Shown: positions 8,958 to 17,084, counted from the first letter of the stretch. The stretch: 64,000 bases of DNA from Mesorhizobium sp. WSM4313 (GCF_002294725.1 NZ_NSFT01000001.1:558001-622000), one strand, 5' to 3'. Translations and numbers: made by a program. The notes: a model not told the origin generated them from the letters alone.

Positions 8958-10570
8958 AATTCGGACCGGTTCCGATCGACGAGGCGGAAGGGGCGGTGCT
9001 GGCGCATGCGACCACCGCCGGCGAAAAACGCTTCCGCAAGGCGCACCGATTGAGCCGAGACGATATCGCGGCGCTCAAGGCGGCGGGCGTCGGCGAAGTC
9101 GTCGCCGCGGTGCTTGCCGAGGATGATCTCGACGAGGATGCCGCTGCCGATAGGATCGCCGCCGCCATGCGTCACCGCAACGTCGAGGTCAAGCCGGCCG
9201 CGACCGGGCGGGTGAATTTGCATGCGGAAGCCTCAGGCGTCTTTACCGTCGACGCCGCGATGATCGACGCCATCAATGCCGTCGATCCAGCCATCACCAT
9301 CGCGACGCTGGCGCAGCATGCGCCGGTCGAGAAGGGGCAGATGGTGGCGACGGTCAAGATCATCCCCTTTGCCGTCGCCGAAAGCCTGGTGGACAGCGTG
9401 GTGAGGATCTGCGCCGGCCGCGAGATATTTGCCGTCAATGCCTATCGCCCCATAACTGTCGGCGTCATCCAGACGATGCTTCCCGGCGTCAAGCCGAGCG
9501 TGCTCGACAAGACGCTGCGCGTCACCGAGGCGCGCCTGGCGCGTTTCGGCGGCCGACTTACGGCCGAGCGGCGCACGCCGCACGACGTGGCGCCGGTCGC
9601 CGCGGCCGCAACCCAGCTGGCGCGCGACAACGACATGGTGGTGATCTTCGGCGCCTCGGCGATGAGCGACTTCGCCGATGTCGTGCCGGCCGCGATCGAG
9701 TGTGCCGGCGGTACCGTCGTCCGCGCGGGCATGCCGGTCGACCCCGGCAATCTGCTGGTGCTCGGAACGCTCGACGGCAAGCGCATCGTCGGCGCGCCCG
9801 GATGCGCGCGCAGCCCGAAGGAAAATGGCTTCGACTGGGTGCTCGATCGGCTGGTTGCCGGGCTCGAGGTGACAGCGGGCGATATTGCCGGTATGGGCGT
9901 CGGCGGGCTTTTGATGGAAATTCCGACCAGGCCGCAGCCACGCGAGCCGGCGCCGCAGCCGGCAAGGTCGGCGATGAAAGTCGATATCGTGCTTCTGGCC
10001 GCCGGCCGCTCGAGCCGCATGGGCGGGCCGAACAAGCTTTTGGCGCTGTTCGACGGCGAGCCGCTGGTGCGCCGTACCGCCTCCCGCGCGCTGGCCTCGA
10101 AGGCCGCCGCCACCGTCGTCGTCACTGGCCATCAGCGCGAGCGCGTGCGCTCTGCGCTTGGGGGTCTTGGCGTGACATTCGCGGACAATCCGGATTTCGC
10201 CGATGGCCTCGCTTCGTCGTTGAAGGCGGGTATCGCGAAGGTCGCGCCCGACGCGGCCGGCGCCATGATCGTGCTTGGCGACATGCCGGGCGTTTCGTCG
10301 GGGGACCTCGATAGCCTGATCGACGCGTTCCGCAGCTCCGACGGCCGCTCCGTGGTGCGCGCTTCGCACCAAGGCAAGCGCGGCAATCCGGTGCTTTTGC
10401 CGCGCTCGCTTTTCGCGGCCGTCGCGCAGCTCGAGGGCGACACCGGCGCGCGGCATCTGGTCGAGGCCGAGGGTCTCGACGTCATCGATGTCGAGATCGG
10501 GCAGGGCGCCTCGATCGATGTCGACACGCGCGAGGCGCTGGAAGGGGCGGGTGGCGTTCTGCAGGATTGA
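8954..10570 (+). CDS. Molybdopterin-binding / MobA-like nucleotidyltransferase fusion
   Basis: A 538-residue fusion. Residues 1 to about 330 are a MoaB/MoeA-like molybdopterin-binding region (VTEARLARFGGRL, then VIFGASAMSDFADV and the GMPVDPGNLL loop). From residue 341 a GT-A type nucleotidyltransferase starts, with LLAAGRSSRMGG-PNKLL as the nucleotide-binding signature and VLGDMPGVS as the metal-binding Asp block. The second half is MobA/MocA-like and would attach CMP or GMP to molybdopterin. The GTG start at 8954 overlaps the XdhC stop by four bases. Its place after XdhC genes fits the last step of cofactor tailoring for a xanthine-dehydrogenase-family enzyme. Confidence 0.9.
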   Translation: MKFGPVPIDEAEGAVLAHATTAGEKRFRKAHRLSRDDIAALKAAGVGEVVAAVLAEDDLDEDAAADRIAAAMRHRNVEVKPAATGRVNLHAEASGVFTVDAAMIDAINAVDPAITIATLAQHAPVEKGQMVATVKIIPFAVAESLVDSVVRICAGREIFAVNAYRPITVGVIQTMLPGVKPSVLDKTLRVTEARLARFGGRLTAERRTPHDVAPVAAAATQLARDNDMVVIFGASAMSDFADVVPAAIECAGGTVVRAGMPVDPGNLLVLGTLDGKRIVGAPGCARSPKENGFDWVLDRLVAGLEVTAGDIAGMGVGGLLMEIPTRPQPREPAPQPARSAMKVDIVLLAAGRSSRMGGPNKLLALFDGEPLVRRTASRALASKAAATVVVTGHQRERVRSALGGLGVTFADNPDFADGLASSLKAGIAKVAPDAAGAMIVLGDMPGVSSGDLDSLIDAFRSSDGRSVVRASHQGKRGNPVLLPRSLFAAVAQLEGDTGARHLVEAEGLDVIDVEIGQGASIDVDTREALEGAGGVLQD

Positions 10571-10591
10571 CAAAGCGGAGCCGAATTTCGC

Positions 10592-11491
10592 ATGCCTCTC
10601 GGCATGACTTTGCGTTATCGACGTTTCTTCGCCCTGATCGCCGCGACGGCGCTGTCCCTCTCGGTCGCCGAGGGGCAAACGCTTTCGCTGAAATCGTTCA
10701 AGGACGATCTGTTCGCTTATCCGGCGACACTGTCGACGAGCGACAACGGCGCCTACACCGTCCTCGACTATCGCGAGATGCGCGACATAAATCAGCGCGA
10801 CGAGGTGCCGGAAAAGCGCGTGCATGCGCAATACACCGATCCCGGGGTGCGCAAGGTGCAGCAGGACCTGATGCTGAAGACCGATGCCGGCGATATCAGA
10901 CATGTCGCGGTCGGCAGGACGGAAGGCGCGTCCATCATTGTGCTCTATCTGCACGGGCAAGGCGGCAGCCGCAAGCAAGGCGTGGACGACTTCACCTTCG
11001 GCGGCAATTTCAATCGCATCAAGAACCTGATGGCCGCCAACAACGGGCTCTATCTTTCGCCCGATTTCCCCGATTTCGGCGACAAGGGCGCGGCGCAGGT
11101 CGCGGCGCTCATCGACCACTATGCCGAGACATCGCCGAGCGCGAAGATCTTCGTCGCCTGCGGCTCGATGGGCGGGATCATCTGCTGGAAGCTCGCCGCG
11201 CGCAAGGACACGGGCGGCCGCATCAATGGGCTGCTGTTGCTCGGATCGCTGTGGGACGACAGCTTTCTCACCAGCCCCGCCTTCAAGCGCCGCGTACCGG
11301 TGTTTTTCGGACAGGGCAGCCATGACGTGGTCTTCCCGGTGGAGAAGCAGGAAGCCTTCTTCCGTTCGATTCTGGCCAGGAAGGCTTATCCGACCCGCTT
11401 CGTACGCTTCGAGACCGGCACGCACGGCACGCCGATCCGCATGGTCGACTGGCGCGGCACGCTGAACTGGATGCTGACGAAAGCGCCGTGA
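10592..11491 (+). CDS. Secreted alpha/beta hydrolase
   Basis: A 299-residue alpha/beta hydrolase with an N-terminal signal sequence (FFALIAATALSLSVAEGQ), so likely periplasmic. The oxyanion region YLHGQGGSRKQG is followed by the nucleophile elbow ACGSMGG with Ser192; the first position of the usual G-x-S-x-G is Cys. Asp245 (GSHDVVFP) and His278 (GTHGTP) complete the triad. It lies 21 bases after the molybdopterin gene with its own CGGAG site and could be in the same transcript, but no functional link is evident. Substrate unknown. Confidence 0.82.
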   Translation: MPLGMTLRYRRFFALIAATALSLSVAEGQTLSLKSFKDDLFAYPATLSTSDNGAYTVLDYREMRDINQRDEVPEKRVHAQYTDPGVRKVQQDLMLKTDAGDIRHVAVGRTEGASIIVLYLHGQGGSRKQGVDDFTFGGNFNRIKNLMAANNGLYLSPDFPDFGDKGAAQVAALIDHYAETSPSAKIFVACGSMGGIICWKLAARKDTGGRINGLLLLGSLWDDSFLTSPAFKRRVPVFFGQGSHDVVFPVEKQEAFFRSILARKAYPTRFVRFETGTHGTPIRMVDWRGTLNWMLTKAP

Positions 11492-11506
11492 TTGCGCTGC
11501 AGCGCC

Positions 11507-12556
11507 TCAAGGCGCCGTGTTGTAGTCGATGACCGTCTGCGGATTTTGCTCGCCGTCATAGGATGCATCGACGTCATACTGGACGAGCGAGAAATCGCCG
11601 TTGCGGAAAAGGTAGGTTCCCGATGACGAGGCATCCCCCACGCCACGCCATTTGTTCGATGTGGTGATGGTTTTGGTGTTGTCGTCGTAGTCCGAATTGG
11701 TCGCCCAGCCGCTGGTCTTGAACCCGATGATATGGATCGATTCGACCTTGCCTTCGCTGTTGTTGTTCTCGTAGCGGATGTCGAGGTCCGGCTCGGTGAA
11801 CTGCAACTGTGAGACGCCATCGACGTCGTCGGTGATGTAGTAGACCGCCGTCTCGTTGTAGGCGGCCATCGAGCAGAAGAAGCGGAACAGCCGCGTCTCG
11901 CGCTCCGGGTCGCTGGGCTGGGCGTCCTTGTCCTTATAGTGGATGGAATGAGCCTCTGGCTCGCCGATCGGCTTGCCGTCAGGATCCTGCTTGTCGCATT
12001 GTCCTCCATAGGTGGCGAGGAAGGCTTTTTTGGCCTGCTCCAGCGCCTCATCCTTCTTCGGCGGCGGCGGACCGTCGCCGCAGCTTGCCGGCACGGCGCT
12101 GTCGAAATCCTCGGTCGACGGCTTCAACGCGCCCTTGTCGATGAAGATCGGCTGGAAGGGCGGCTCCTGGATCTGCGCGTTGACTTGGCGGACCGTGTAG
12201 CAGCCGGCGAAAACCTTGGCCTCGCCCTTCTTGTCGGTCGCCTGGATGGCGACCGGAACGCTGTAGTAGATGCTGCCGGCAGCACCGTCCTCCGAGACAG
12301 CGCCGGTCTTGACTTCGACGCTGCCGGTGCCGTCGTAACCCTTGACGAAGGCGTTGAAATCCTTTGCCGGCTTCGTATCGCCGAAATAGCCCCAGGCGCG
12401 GGCGAATTCGTGGCGGTTGATGGCGCTATAGAGCGAACGGACAACCGCTTCGGCGCTAGATCGGTCATCGATATAGGGTGCATCCGCCGCGGGTGCGGAC
12501 TGCGTGAAGCCGGCCAGTGAGAAAAAGACGGTCGCTGCGAAAGTGGCTCTTTTCAT
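11507..12556 (-). CDS. Secreted protein, DUF1176-like C-terminus
   Basis: A 349-residue exported protein. MKRATFAATVFFSLAGF-TQSAPAADA is a Sec signal peptide. Residues 30-110 (SAEAVVRSLYSAINRHEFARA) look like an NTF2-like or DUF-type helical module often found in secreted rhizobial proteins; the last third, with WRGVGDASSSGTYLFRNGDF, resembles the end of DUF1176 proteins. Four Cys residues could form disulfides. It ends 15 bases from the convergent hydrolase gene. I recognise no catalytic motif, and the DUF assignment is tentative. Confidence 0.65.
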   Translation of the reverse strand: MKRATFAATVFFSLAGFTQSAPAADAPYIDDRSSAEAVVRSLYSAINRHEFARAWGYFGDTKPAKDFNAFVKGYDGTGSVEVKTGAVSEDGAAGSIYYSVPVAIQATDKKGEAKVFAGCYTVRQVNAQIQEPPFQPIFIDKGALKPSTEDFDSAVPASCGDGPPPPKKDEALEQAKKAFLATYGGQCDKQDPDGKPIGEPEAHSIHYKDKDAQPSDPERETRLFRFFCSMAAYNETAVYYITDDVDGVSQLQFTEPDLDIRYENNNSEGKVESIHIIGFKTSGWATNSDYDDNTKTITTSNKWRGVGDASSSGTYLFRNGDFSLVQYDVDASYDGEQNPQTVIDYNTAP

Positions 12557-12697
12557 CGAATCCTCCGCTCGGTAACGAAAATACTACCACGGCGATTGCG
12601 GCGGCGTGGTGACGCCGTGGGCAGGACCGCTTGAAGAATCGTGGCGGGAGGCGCTAGTTCACGGCCCGCGGCGCTGGGGCCGCGTCGGAGGTTACCC

Positions 12698-13204
12698 GTG
12701 ACCATTTCCATGTACGACATATCGGTCGGCGTGTTTGCCGCAAGGCTGAAGGCGCTGGCCAGCGTCTTGACGGCGGCGGAGCAGAATGCCGGCGAGCGCA
12801 AGATCGATCCGCAGGTGTTCCTCACCGCGCGGTTGGCACCCGACATGTTCGCGCTGGCCAGGCAGATCCAGATCGCCACCGACCACGCAAAGGGCGCGCC
12901 GTCGCGGCTTGCCGGCCGCGAGGTGCCGAAATACGAAGACAATGAAGCGAGCTTCGCCGAGCTGCAGGCCCGGATCGCCAAGACGCTCGATCATCTGGCG
13001 ACTTTCTCCGTGGCTGACCTGGAAGGCTCCGAGGACCGGACCGTCGAAGTGAGACTGGGAGGGCGTGAAACCACTCTGCCCGGCCTGCAATATCTGCTGC
13101 ACCTGGCGATGCCGAATTTCTACTTCCACGTCACCACGGCCTACGACATTCTGCGCCACAACGGCGTGCCGCTCGGCAAGCAGACTTTTCTGGGAAATCG
13201 CTGA
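12698..13204 (+). CDS. DUF1993 family protein
   Basis: A 168-residue helical protein matching the DUF1993 family (DinB-like four-helix fold): it has FLTARLAPDMFALARQIQIA, the GREVPKYEDNEASFAELQAR loop, and the LPNFYFH-like LAMPNFYFHVTTAYDILRHN ending. The GTG at 12698 is the start because GGAGG lies six bases before it. Members are small cytosolic proteins of unknown function. A strong hairpin lies just beyond the stop. Confidence 0.85.
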   Translation: MTISMYDISVGVFAARLKALASVLTAAEQNAGERKIDPQVFLTARLAPDMFALARQIQIATDHAKGAPSRLAGREVPKYEDNEASFAELQARIAKTLDHLATFSVADLEGSEDRTVEVRLGGRETTLPGLQYLLHLAMPNFYFHVTTAYDILRHNGVPLGKQTFLGNR

Positions 13205-13219
13205 CTTTGGAGTGGTTTA

Positions 13220-13247
13220 GAGGTTTCCCAGCACTCCGGGAAACCTC
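13220..13247. terminator. Hairpin between convergent DUF1993 and DUF1127 genes
   Basis: A perfect 10-bp inverted repeat, GAGGTTTCCC / GGGAAACCTC, around an eight-base loop, lying between two convergent stops (13204 and 13265). There is no run of T on either side, so it may be a stabilising 3' hairpin rather than a classical intrinsic terminator. Confidence 0.6.
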
Positions 13248-13264
13248 GTTGGTTCAGCGCGGCC

Positions 13265-13429
13265 TCAGCGTATCGACATTTCGCGCGCGATGCGCGGAAA
13301 ATCCGCCGGCTTGATGCCGATATCGGCGCGGTCGGCATTGCTCATCGCGTTCAGAAGTGCGAGCGCCGAGCGGTAACGCTGGTGTTCCTGCGGCCTCGGC
13401 CGGGCGAACATTTCAGTGAAGAACCCCAT
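13265..13429 (-). CDS. DUF1127 small protein (54 aa)
   Basis: A short gene found by reading the minus strand: ATG at 13429, TGA at 13267-13265. The protein ends with the DUF1127 (YjiS-like) pattern NADRADIGIKPADFPRIARE, where R-x-DIGI and the following R-E-M are diagnostic, and carries Arg-rich helices suited to RNA or protein binding. DUF1127 proteins in alphaproteobacteria modulate phosphate and carbon metabolism and RNA degradation, and are often regulated together with small RNAs. A CTATAT -10-like box is about 40 bases upstream, next to an operator-like palindrome, and AGGGG sits 11 bases before the ATG. Confidence 0.85.
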   Translation of the reverse strand: MGFFTEMFARPRPQEHQRYRSALALLNAMSNADRADIGIKPADFPRIAREMSIR

Positions 13430-13493
13430 GACTCAGTTGCCCCTGTTGGTCCTCCCGACATCACTATATAGGCGATTTGTTAAAAATTGTGCA

Positions 13494-13524
13494 GTGCAGC
13501 ATTTGCATGGCTGCCATGCTGCAC
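13494..13524. promoter_or_regulatory. Nested palindromes upstream of DUF1127
   Basis: Two nested dyads: an outer GTGCAGCAT / ATGCTGCAC pair (13494-13502 and 13516-13524) and an inner GCATGGC-T-GCCATGC (13505-13519), both perfect. They sit just upstream of the CTATAT box of the DUF1127 gene and at the start of the candidate sRNA region on the other strand. This could be a repressor or LysR-type site, or the 5' hairpin of a transcript; sequence alone does not decide. Confidence 0.5.
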
Positions 13525-13633
13525 CAAATTTTTCCGTCACAGTCGATTTTCCGTGAAACTTTTCGGCAGGCTCGACCGTAGGCAATCGGGCCGGCACATG
13601 GCTGGCTTTTTCCTCGCCACTCCTGGCGACCTT

Positions 13634-13669
13634 GCCGGACTGCCCGAATGAGCAGTCCGGCTTTTTATT
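13634..13669 (+). terminator. Rho-independent terminator
   Basis: Perfect 10-bp stem GCCGGACTGC / GCAGTCCGGC with an eight-base loop, followed by TTTTTATT. It is oriented plus and lies 78 bases before the J-domain-like gene, so it must end a transcript that begins in the 13430-13634 interval or earlier. Confidence 0.85.
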
Positions 13670-13746
13670 GTCCGATGCCGTCTTGGCGGGCGGAAAAGCC
13701 GCCAATTGTCAATATCGCCAGAATTCATTCTTAACGAGAGCTCCCT

Positions 13747-14283
13747 ATGTTTGGCGGCATCACTGCATGCCGTCACGACAGGGAGGTTGAGATCGGCACC
13801 GGGAACAAGCTCGATTTCGCTTCGTTGCTCGACGACCTGATCGTCGCCTCGGAGAAGGGCGAGGACGAGGGCGCCCGACCGTCCATCCCGTTTGATTATC
13901 TGTCCGTGGCCGATGAACTGCATTCCGGCCGCATCAAGGTCGCCGGCGAGAGCGTCGCCGCCGAATATCGCGAGCAAGGCGCCGACCTTGCTGCCGAGTT
14001 CGCGGCACTTCTCGATCAGGCGAAACTGACGCTTGCCGGCGAAGAGCACTGGCCGGAGGAGAAGCTGCCGCCGATCGATCCCGAAGCGATCGCAGGCGAG
14101 CTCGGCCTCGACCGTCCCGCCAAGAACCCCGATTTCGGCCGCATCCGCCGTAACTTCGCCTTCGCCAACCATCCGGACCGGCTCGCGCCGCATCTGCGCC
14201 AGCGTGCCATGATCCGTATGCAGGTTGCCAACATGCTGATCGACGAAGCCAAGCGGCGGGCGCTGGCCGGGGCCAGGCGGTAG
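13747..14283 (+). CDS. Uncharacterised protein with J-domain-like C-terminus
   Basis: A 178-residue acidic protein I do not recognise by name. The last 60 residues, FGRIRRNFAFANHPDRLAPH and then RMQVANMLIDEAKRR, resemble helices II-III of a J domain, with HPD intact in HPDR, although the region before it lacks the usual tyrosine-rich helix I. The N-terminal part (LLDDLIVASEKGEDEGARPS) is charged and probably disordered. A role as a co-chaperone is only suggested by the HPD. It starts at ATG 13747 right after the candidate sRNA terminator and ends before a repeat region. Confidence 0.6.
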   Translation: MFGGITACRHDREVEIGTGNKLDFASLLDDLIVASEKGEDEGARPSIPFDYLSVADELHSGRIKVAGESVAAEYREQGADLAAEFAALLDQAKLTLAGEEHWPEEKLPPIDPEAIAGELGLDRPAKNPDFGRIRRNFAFANHPDRLAPHLRQRAMIRMQVANMLIDEAKRRALAGARR

Positions 14284-14363
14284 TTCCCTTCATCAGAGAC
14301 TTCGACTGTTCGCTTCGGCGACCCATCGCAAGCCATCGAAATTGGCTGGAGCCTCTCCAATAT

Positions 14364-14543
14364 TCGTCATCCTTGGGCGTAGCGACGCGAAGCGGAGCGC
14401 GGACCCAAGGATCCATTCCGTGACCTTCAACGTAGAGTGCAACGGTGCAGAATTCTGTAATCGTTGGAACGCTTTAGGGTAACGGAATGGATTCTAGGGT
14501 CTGCGCGCGTCGCTTCGCTCCTTGCTCCGCCCTAGAGTAACGA
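14364..14543. repeat. Intergenic repeat family 2, copy 1
   Basis: The gap between 14283 and 14661 is largely filled by a repeat that recurs at 29544-29700. Shared blocks are GCAGAATTCTG, TAACGGAATGGATT and TCTGCGCGCGTCGCTTCGCT followed by CCTTGCTCCGCCCT. Outer ends (TCGTCATCC... and ...AGTAACGA) are roughly complementary. No open frame is supported here; the remaining 80 and 117 bases on either side show nothing else. Confidence 0.75.
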
Positions 14544-14660
14544 ACTGACTGACGCTTCGGCCAATCTCGAAACTGGGCGACTTTGCAAAACGCAAGCGTT
14601 TTGCTCTATGTTCAACTTCCTCCCCGCGCTGTCCGCGCAAACCTCCCGCCGGAGAATTCC

Positions 14661-15728
14661 ATGCATAAGCGCCGCCTCGGTCGGACCGATCTTCTTGTTT
14701 CGCAAATCTGTCTCGGATCGATGACCTGGGGTCAGCAGAACAGCGAGGCGGAAGGCCATGCGCAGATGGATCTGGCGTTTTCGCGCGGGGTGAATTTCAT
14801 CGACACGGCCGAGCTTTACCCGATCCCGCCCAAGGCGGAGACGCAAGGGCGAACCGAGAGGATCATCGGCAGCTGGATGAAGGCCAATCGAAACCGCGAC
14901 AAGGTCATCCTTGCCTCGAAGGTGGTCGGCCGCACGGCCAACGCATGGTTCCGCGGCGATCGTCCGTCGAAGCTGGTGCGCGCCGACATTTTCGACGCGG
15001 TCGAGAAATCGCTGGCCAAGCTCGGCACCGACTATATCGACCTCTACCAGATCCACTGGCCGGACCGGGACATTCCGTGGGGTTCGAACCCGACGCGGAT
15101 CGGAGCGGTGGCGCGCCGGGCCGATGCCGCAGCCGCGCCCGCAGACGAAACACCGATTGCCGAGACGCTCGCCGTCTTCCAGGACCTGGTGAAAGCCGGC
15201 AAGATCCGCCATCTCGGCCTATCGAACGAAAGCTCCTGGGGTGTCATGCGCTTCGTCTTCGAAGCCGAGAAGGGCTCCGGCCCGCGCGTCGCCTCGCTGC
15301 AGAACGCCTACAACCTCGTCAACCGCACCTTCGAGGTGAACCTTGCCGAGGTCTGCGAGCGCGAGGAGATCGCGTTTCTTCCCTATTCGCCGTTGGCGCA
15401 GGGTTATCTCACCGGAAAATACGATCATGGCGCGCGACCGCAGGGCTCGCGCTCGCAGCTGTTCAATCGAGGCCAGCGCTACGAGACGCCGAACGCGGCG
15501 GAGGTGCTGCTTCAGTACAATGAGCTGGCACGTTCCTTCGGCATGGAGCCGGCGCTTTTCGCCAACGCCTATGTGGCGAGCCGGCCCTTCGTGACCGCGA
15601 ACATCGTCGGCGCGACCACGATCGCGCAGCTTGGGACGGCGCTGTCCTCGGTCGATGTCGCTTGGACGGATGAGATGCAGAAAGCGGTCGACGCCATCCA
15701 CCAACGTGTCGGCAATCCGTGCCCTTAA
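14661..15728 (+). CDS. Aldo/keto reductase (Tas-like)
   Basis: A 355-residue NADPH-dependent aldo/keto reductase. The catalytic tetrad is complete: D48 and Y53 (FIDTAELYP), K87 (LASKVV) and H132 (YQIHWPD). The long insert after IPWGSNPTRIG and the ending TALSSVDVAWTDEMQ match the E. coli Tas-like subfamily. The ATG at 14661 follows GGAGAATTCC; the frame is open upstream but has no better site. It precedes a cysteine-desulfurase-like gene by 27 bases and may be co-transcribed. Substrate unknown. Confidence 0.92.
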   Translation: MHKRRLGRTDLLVSQICLGSMTWGQQNSEAEGHAQMDLAFSRGVNFIDTAELYPIPPKAETQGRTERIIGSWMKANRNRDKVILASKVVGRTANAWFRGDRPSKLVRADIFDAVEKSLAKLGTDYIDLYQIHWPDRDIPWGSNPTRIGAVARRADAAAAPADETPIAETLAVFQDLVKAGKIRHLGLSNESSWGVMRFVFEAEKGSGPRVASLQNAYNLVNRTFEVNLAEVCEREEIAFLPYSPLAQGYLTGKYDHGARPQGSRSQLFNRGQRYETPNAAEVLLQYNELARSFGMEPALFANAYVASRPFVTANIVGATTIAQLGTALSSVDVAWTDEMQKAVDAIHQRVGNPCP

Positions 15729-15755
15729 GCGAGAAAAAACAAAGGGATGGAGACG

Positions 15756-17024
15756 ATGGCAGAATTTCCGATCGAAGCCGTACGCGGCAAGTTTCCGGCG
15801 CTTTCGCTGACCGATGACGGGCGTCGCCGCATCTATCTGGACAATCCCGCCGGCACACAGGTGCCACAAGCGGTGGCCGACGCAGTATCCCGCTGCCTGC
15901 TGACGACCAATGCCAATCTCGGTGGTTTCTTTGAAACGACGGTCGCGGCCCAAAAAGTGGTCGACGCTGCGCATGCCGCGATGGCCGATTTCCTGAACGC
16001 ACCGAGCGTCGAGGAGATCGTCATCGGCGCCAACATGACGACGCTGACCTACCACATGTCGCGCACGCTTGGTCGGACGATGAAACCTGGCGACGAGATC
16101 ATCGTCACGCGCATGGACCATGAGGGCAATGTCTCGCCCTGGCTGCAGCTTGCCGAGGATCTCGGCCTGGTCGTGCGCTTCCTGCCGTTCGACGAGTGGA
16201 GCTGGCAGGTGGAGGAGGCGGCGCTCAAGGGACTGCTTTCGGAAAGGACGCGGCTTGTCGCGCTGAACTATGCCTCCAATCTCACCGGCTCGATCAACCA
16301 GGTGAAGGCGCTGACGGCGGCAGCTAAACAGGCCGGCGCGCTGGTTTATGTCGATGCCGTGCAATTCGCGCCGCACGGGCTGGTCGACGTGCAGGCGCTC
16401 GGCTGCGATTTCCTGATCTGCTCGGCCTATAAATTCTTCGGGCCGCATATGGGCATATTGTGGGGCCGGCGCGACGTGATCGACGCGCTCCAGCCTTACA
16501 AATGCCGCTGCTCTTCGAATGTCCTGCCCGAGCGGTTCGAGCTTGGCACGCCGCAGATCGAGCTGATGGCCGGGTTGACGGCGGCAATCGACTATTTCGC
16601 CGATCTCGGCGCTGCCACCGGCGAGAGCGGGTCGCGCCGGCAACGGATCGCCAAGGCGTTCGAGGTCTCGATCGCTTACGAGAACAGGCTTGCCCGGCAA
16701 CTGATCGAAGGCCTGTCCAGCATCGAGGGGCTGGTGATCCACGGCATCATCGATCCGGAACGCCTCGCCGAGCGGGTGCCGACCGTTTCCTTCACCGTCG
16801 AAGGCATCGCGCCGGAAACGATCGTGCGGCAGATGAACGCCGAGAACATCTTCGTCTGGTCAGGTCACAATTATGCGTGGGAGGTCGTCCACCAGCTCGG
16901 CATACCCGCCGAGCAGGGCGTCGTGCGCATCGGCATCGCGCATTACAATACGGCGGCCGAGATCGAGGAGACGCTGGAGAGCGTGCACCGCGTGATCGCG
17001 ATGCTGCGGCAGCAGCGCTCCTAG
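15756..17024 (+). CDS. Cysteine desulfurase-like PLP enzyme
   Basis: A 422-residue class V aminotransferase-fold protein of the cysteine desulfurase-like group. The Schiff-base Lys is K226 in CSAYKFFGPHMG, and MDHEGNVSPW and ALNYASNLTGSIN supply cofactor contacts. The active-site Cys loop typical of true SufS is not obvious, so reaction is uncertain. Two ATGs are close (15747 and 15756); the second is chosen because AAAGGGATGG is eight bases before it. A palindromic element lies between its stop and the convergent deacetylase gene. Confidence 0.87.
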   Translation: MAEFPIEAVRGKFPALSLTDDGRRRIYLDNPAGTQVPQAVADAVSRCLLTTNANLGGFFETTVAAQKVVDAAHAAMADFLNAPSVEEIVIGANMTTLTYHMSRTLGRTMKPGDEIIVTRMDHEGNVSPWLQLAEDLGLVVRFLPFDEWSWQVEEAALKGLLSERTRLVALNYASNLTGSINQVKALTAAAKQAGALVYVDAVQFAPHGLVDVQALGCDFLICSAYKFFGPHMGILWGRRDVIDALQPYKCRCSSNVLPERFELGTPQIELMAGLTAAIDYFADLGAATGESGSRRQRIAKAFEVSIAYENRLARQLIEGLSSIEGLVIHGIIDPERLAERVPTVSFTVEGIAPETIVRQMNAENIFVWSGHNYAWEVVHQLGIPAEQGVVRIGIAHYNTAAEIEETLESVHRVIAMLRQQRS

Positions 17025-17038
17025 TTTTTTAGCTTTAC

Positions 17039-17082
17039 GCAATTCCGGACGGAAAACCGCTACACACTTTTCCTGGAATTGC
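17039..17082. repeat. GCAATTCC...GGAATTGC palindromic repeat, copy 1
   Basis: A 44-base unit starting GCAATTCCGGACGGAAAACC and ending TTTTCCTGGAATTGC, with complementary ends. A near-identical unit is at 61840-61882. This copy separates two convergent genes (stops at 17024 and 17085), as does the other, so a bidirectional terminator role is plausible. Confidence 0.8.
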
Positions 17083-17084
17083 TT

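Larger units (their letters stand above)
13480..13669 (+). ncRNA. Candidate small RNA (5' end uncertain)
   Basis: A gene-free stretch ends in an excellent intrinsic terminator (13634-13669) that no upstream protein gene on this strand needs. Before it lies a small hairpin TCGCCA-CTCC-TGGCGA (13614-13629) that presents CUCC, an anti-Shine-Dalgarno sequence, in its loop, as in several alphaproteobacterial sRNA families. A TATATA-type -10 box occurs near 13465, suggesting a transcript of up to about 190 nt, but the start was not fixed. It is divergent from a DUF1127 gene, a known sRNA companion. I cannot assign an Rfam family. Confidence 0.5.

Noticed and set aside
9233..11425. A 730-codon minus-strand open frame
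   Set aside because: It crosses the molybdopterin fusion and hydrolase genes, both clearly coded on the plus strand.
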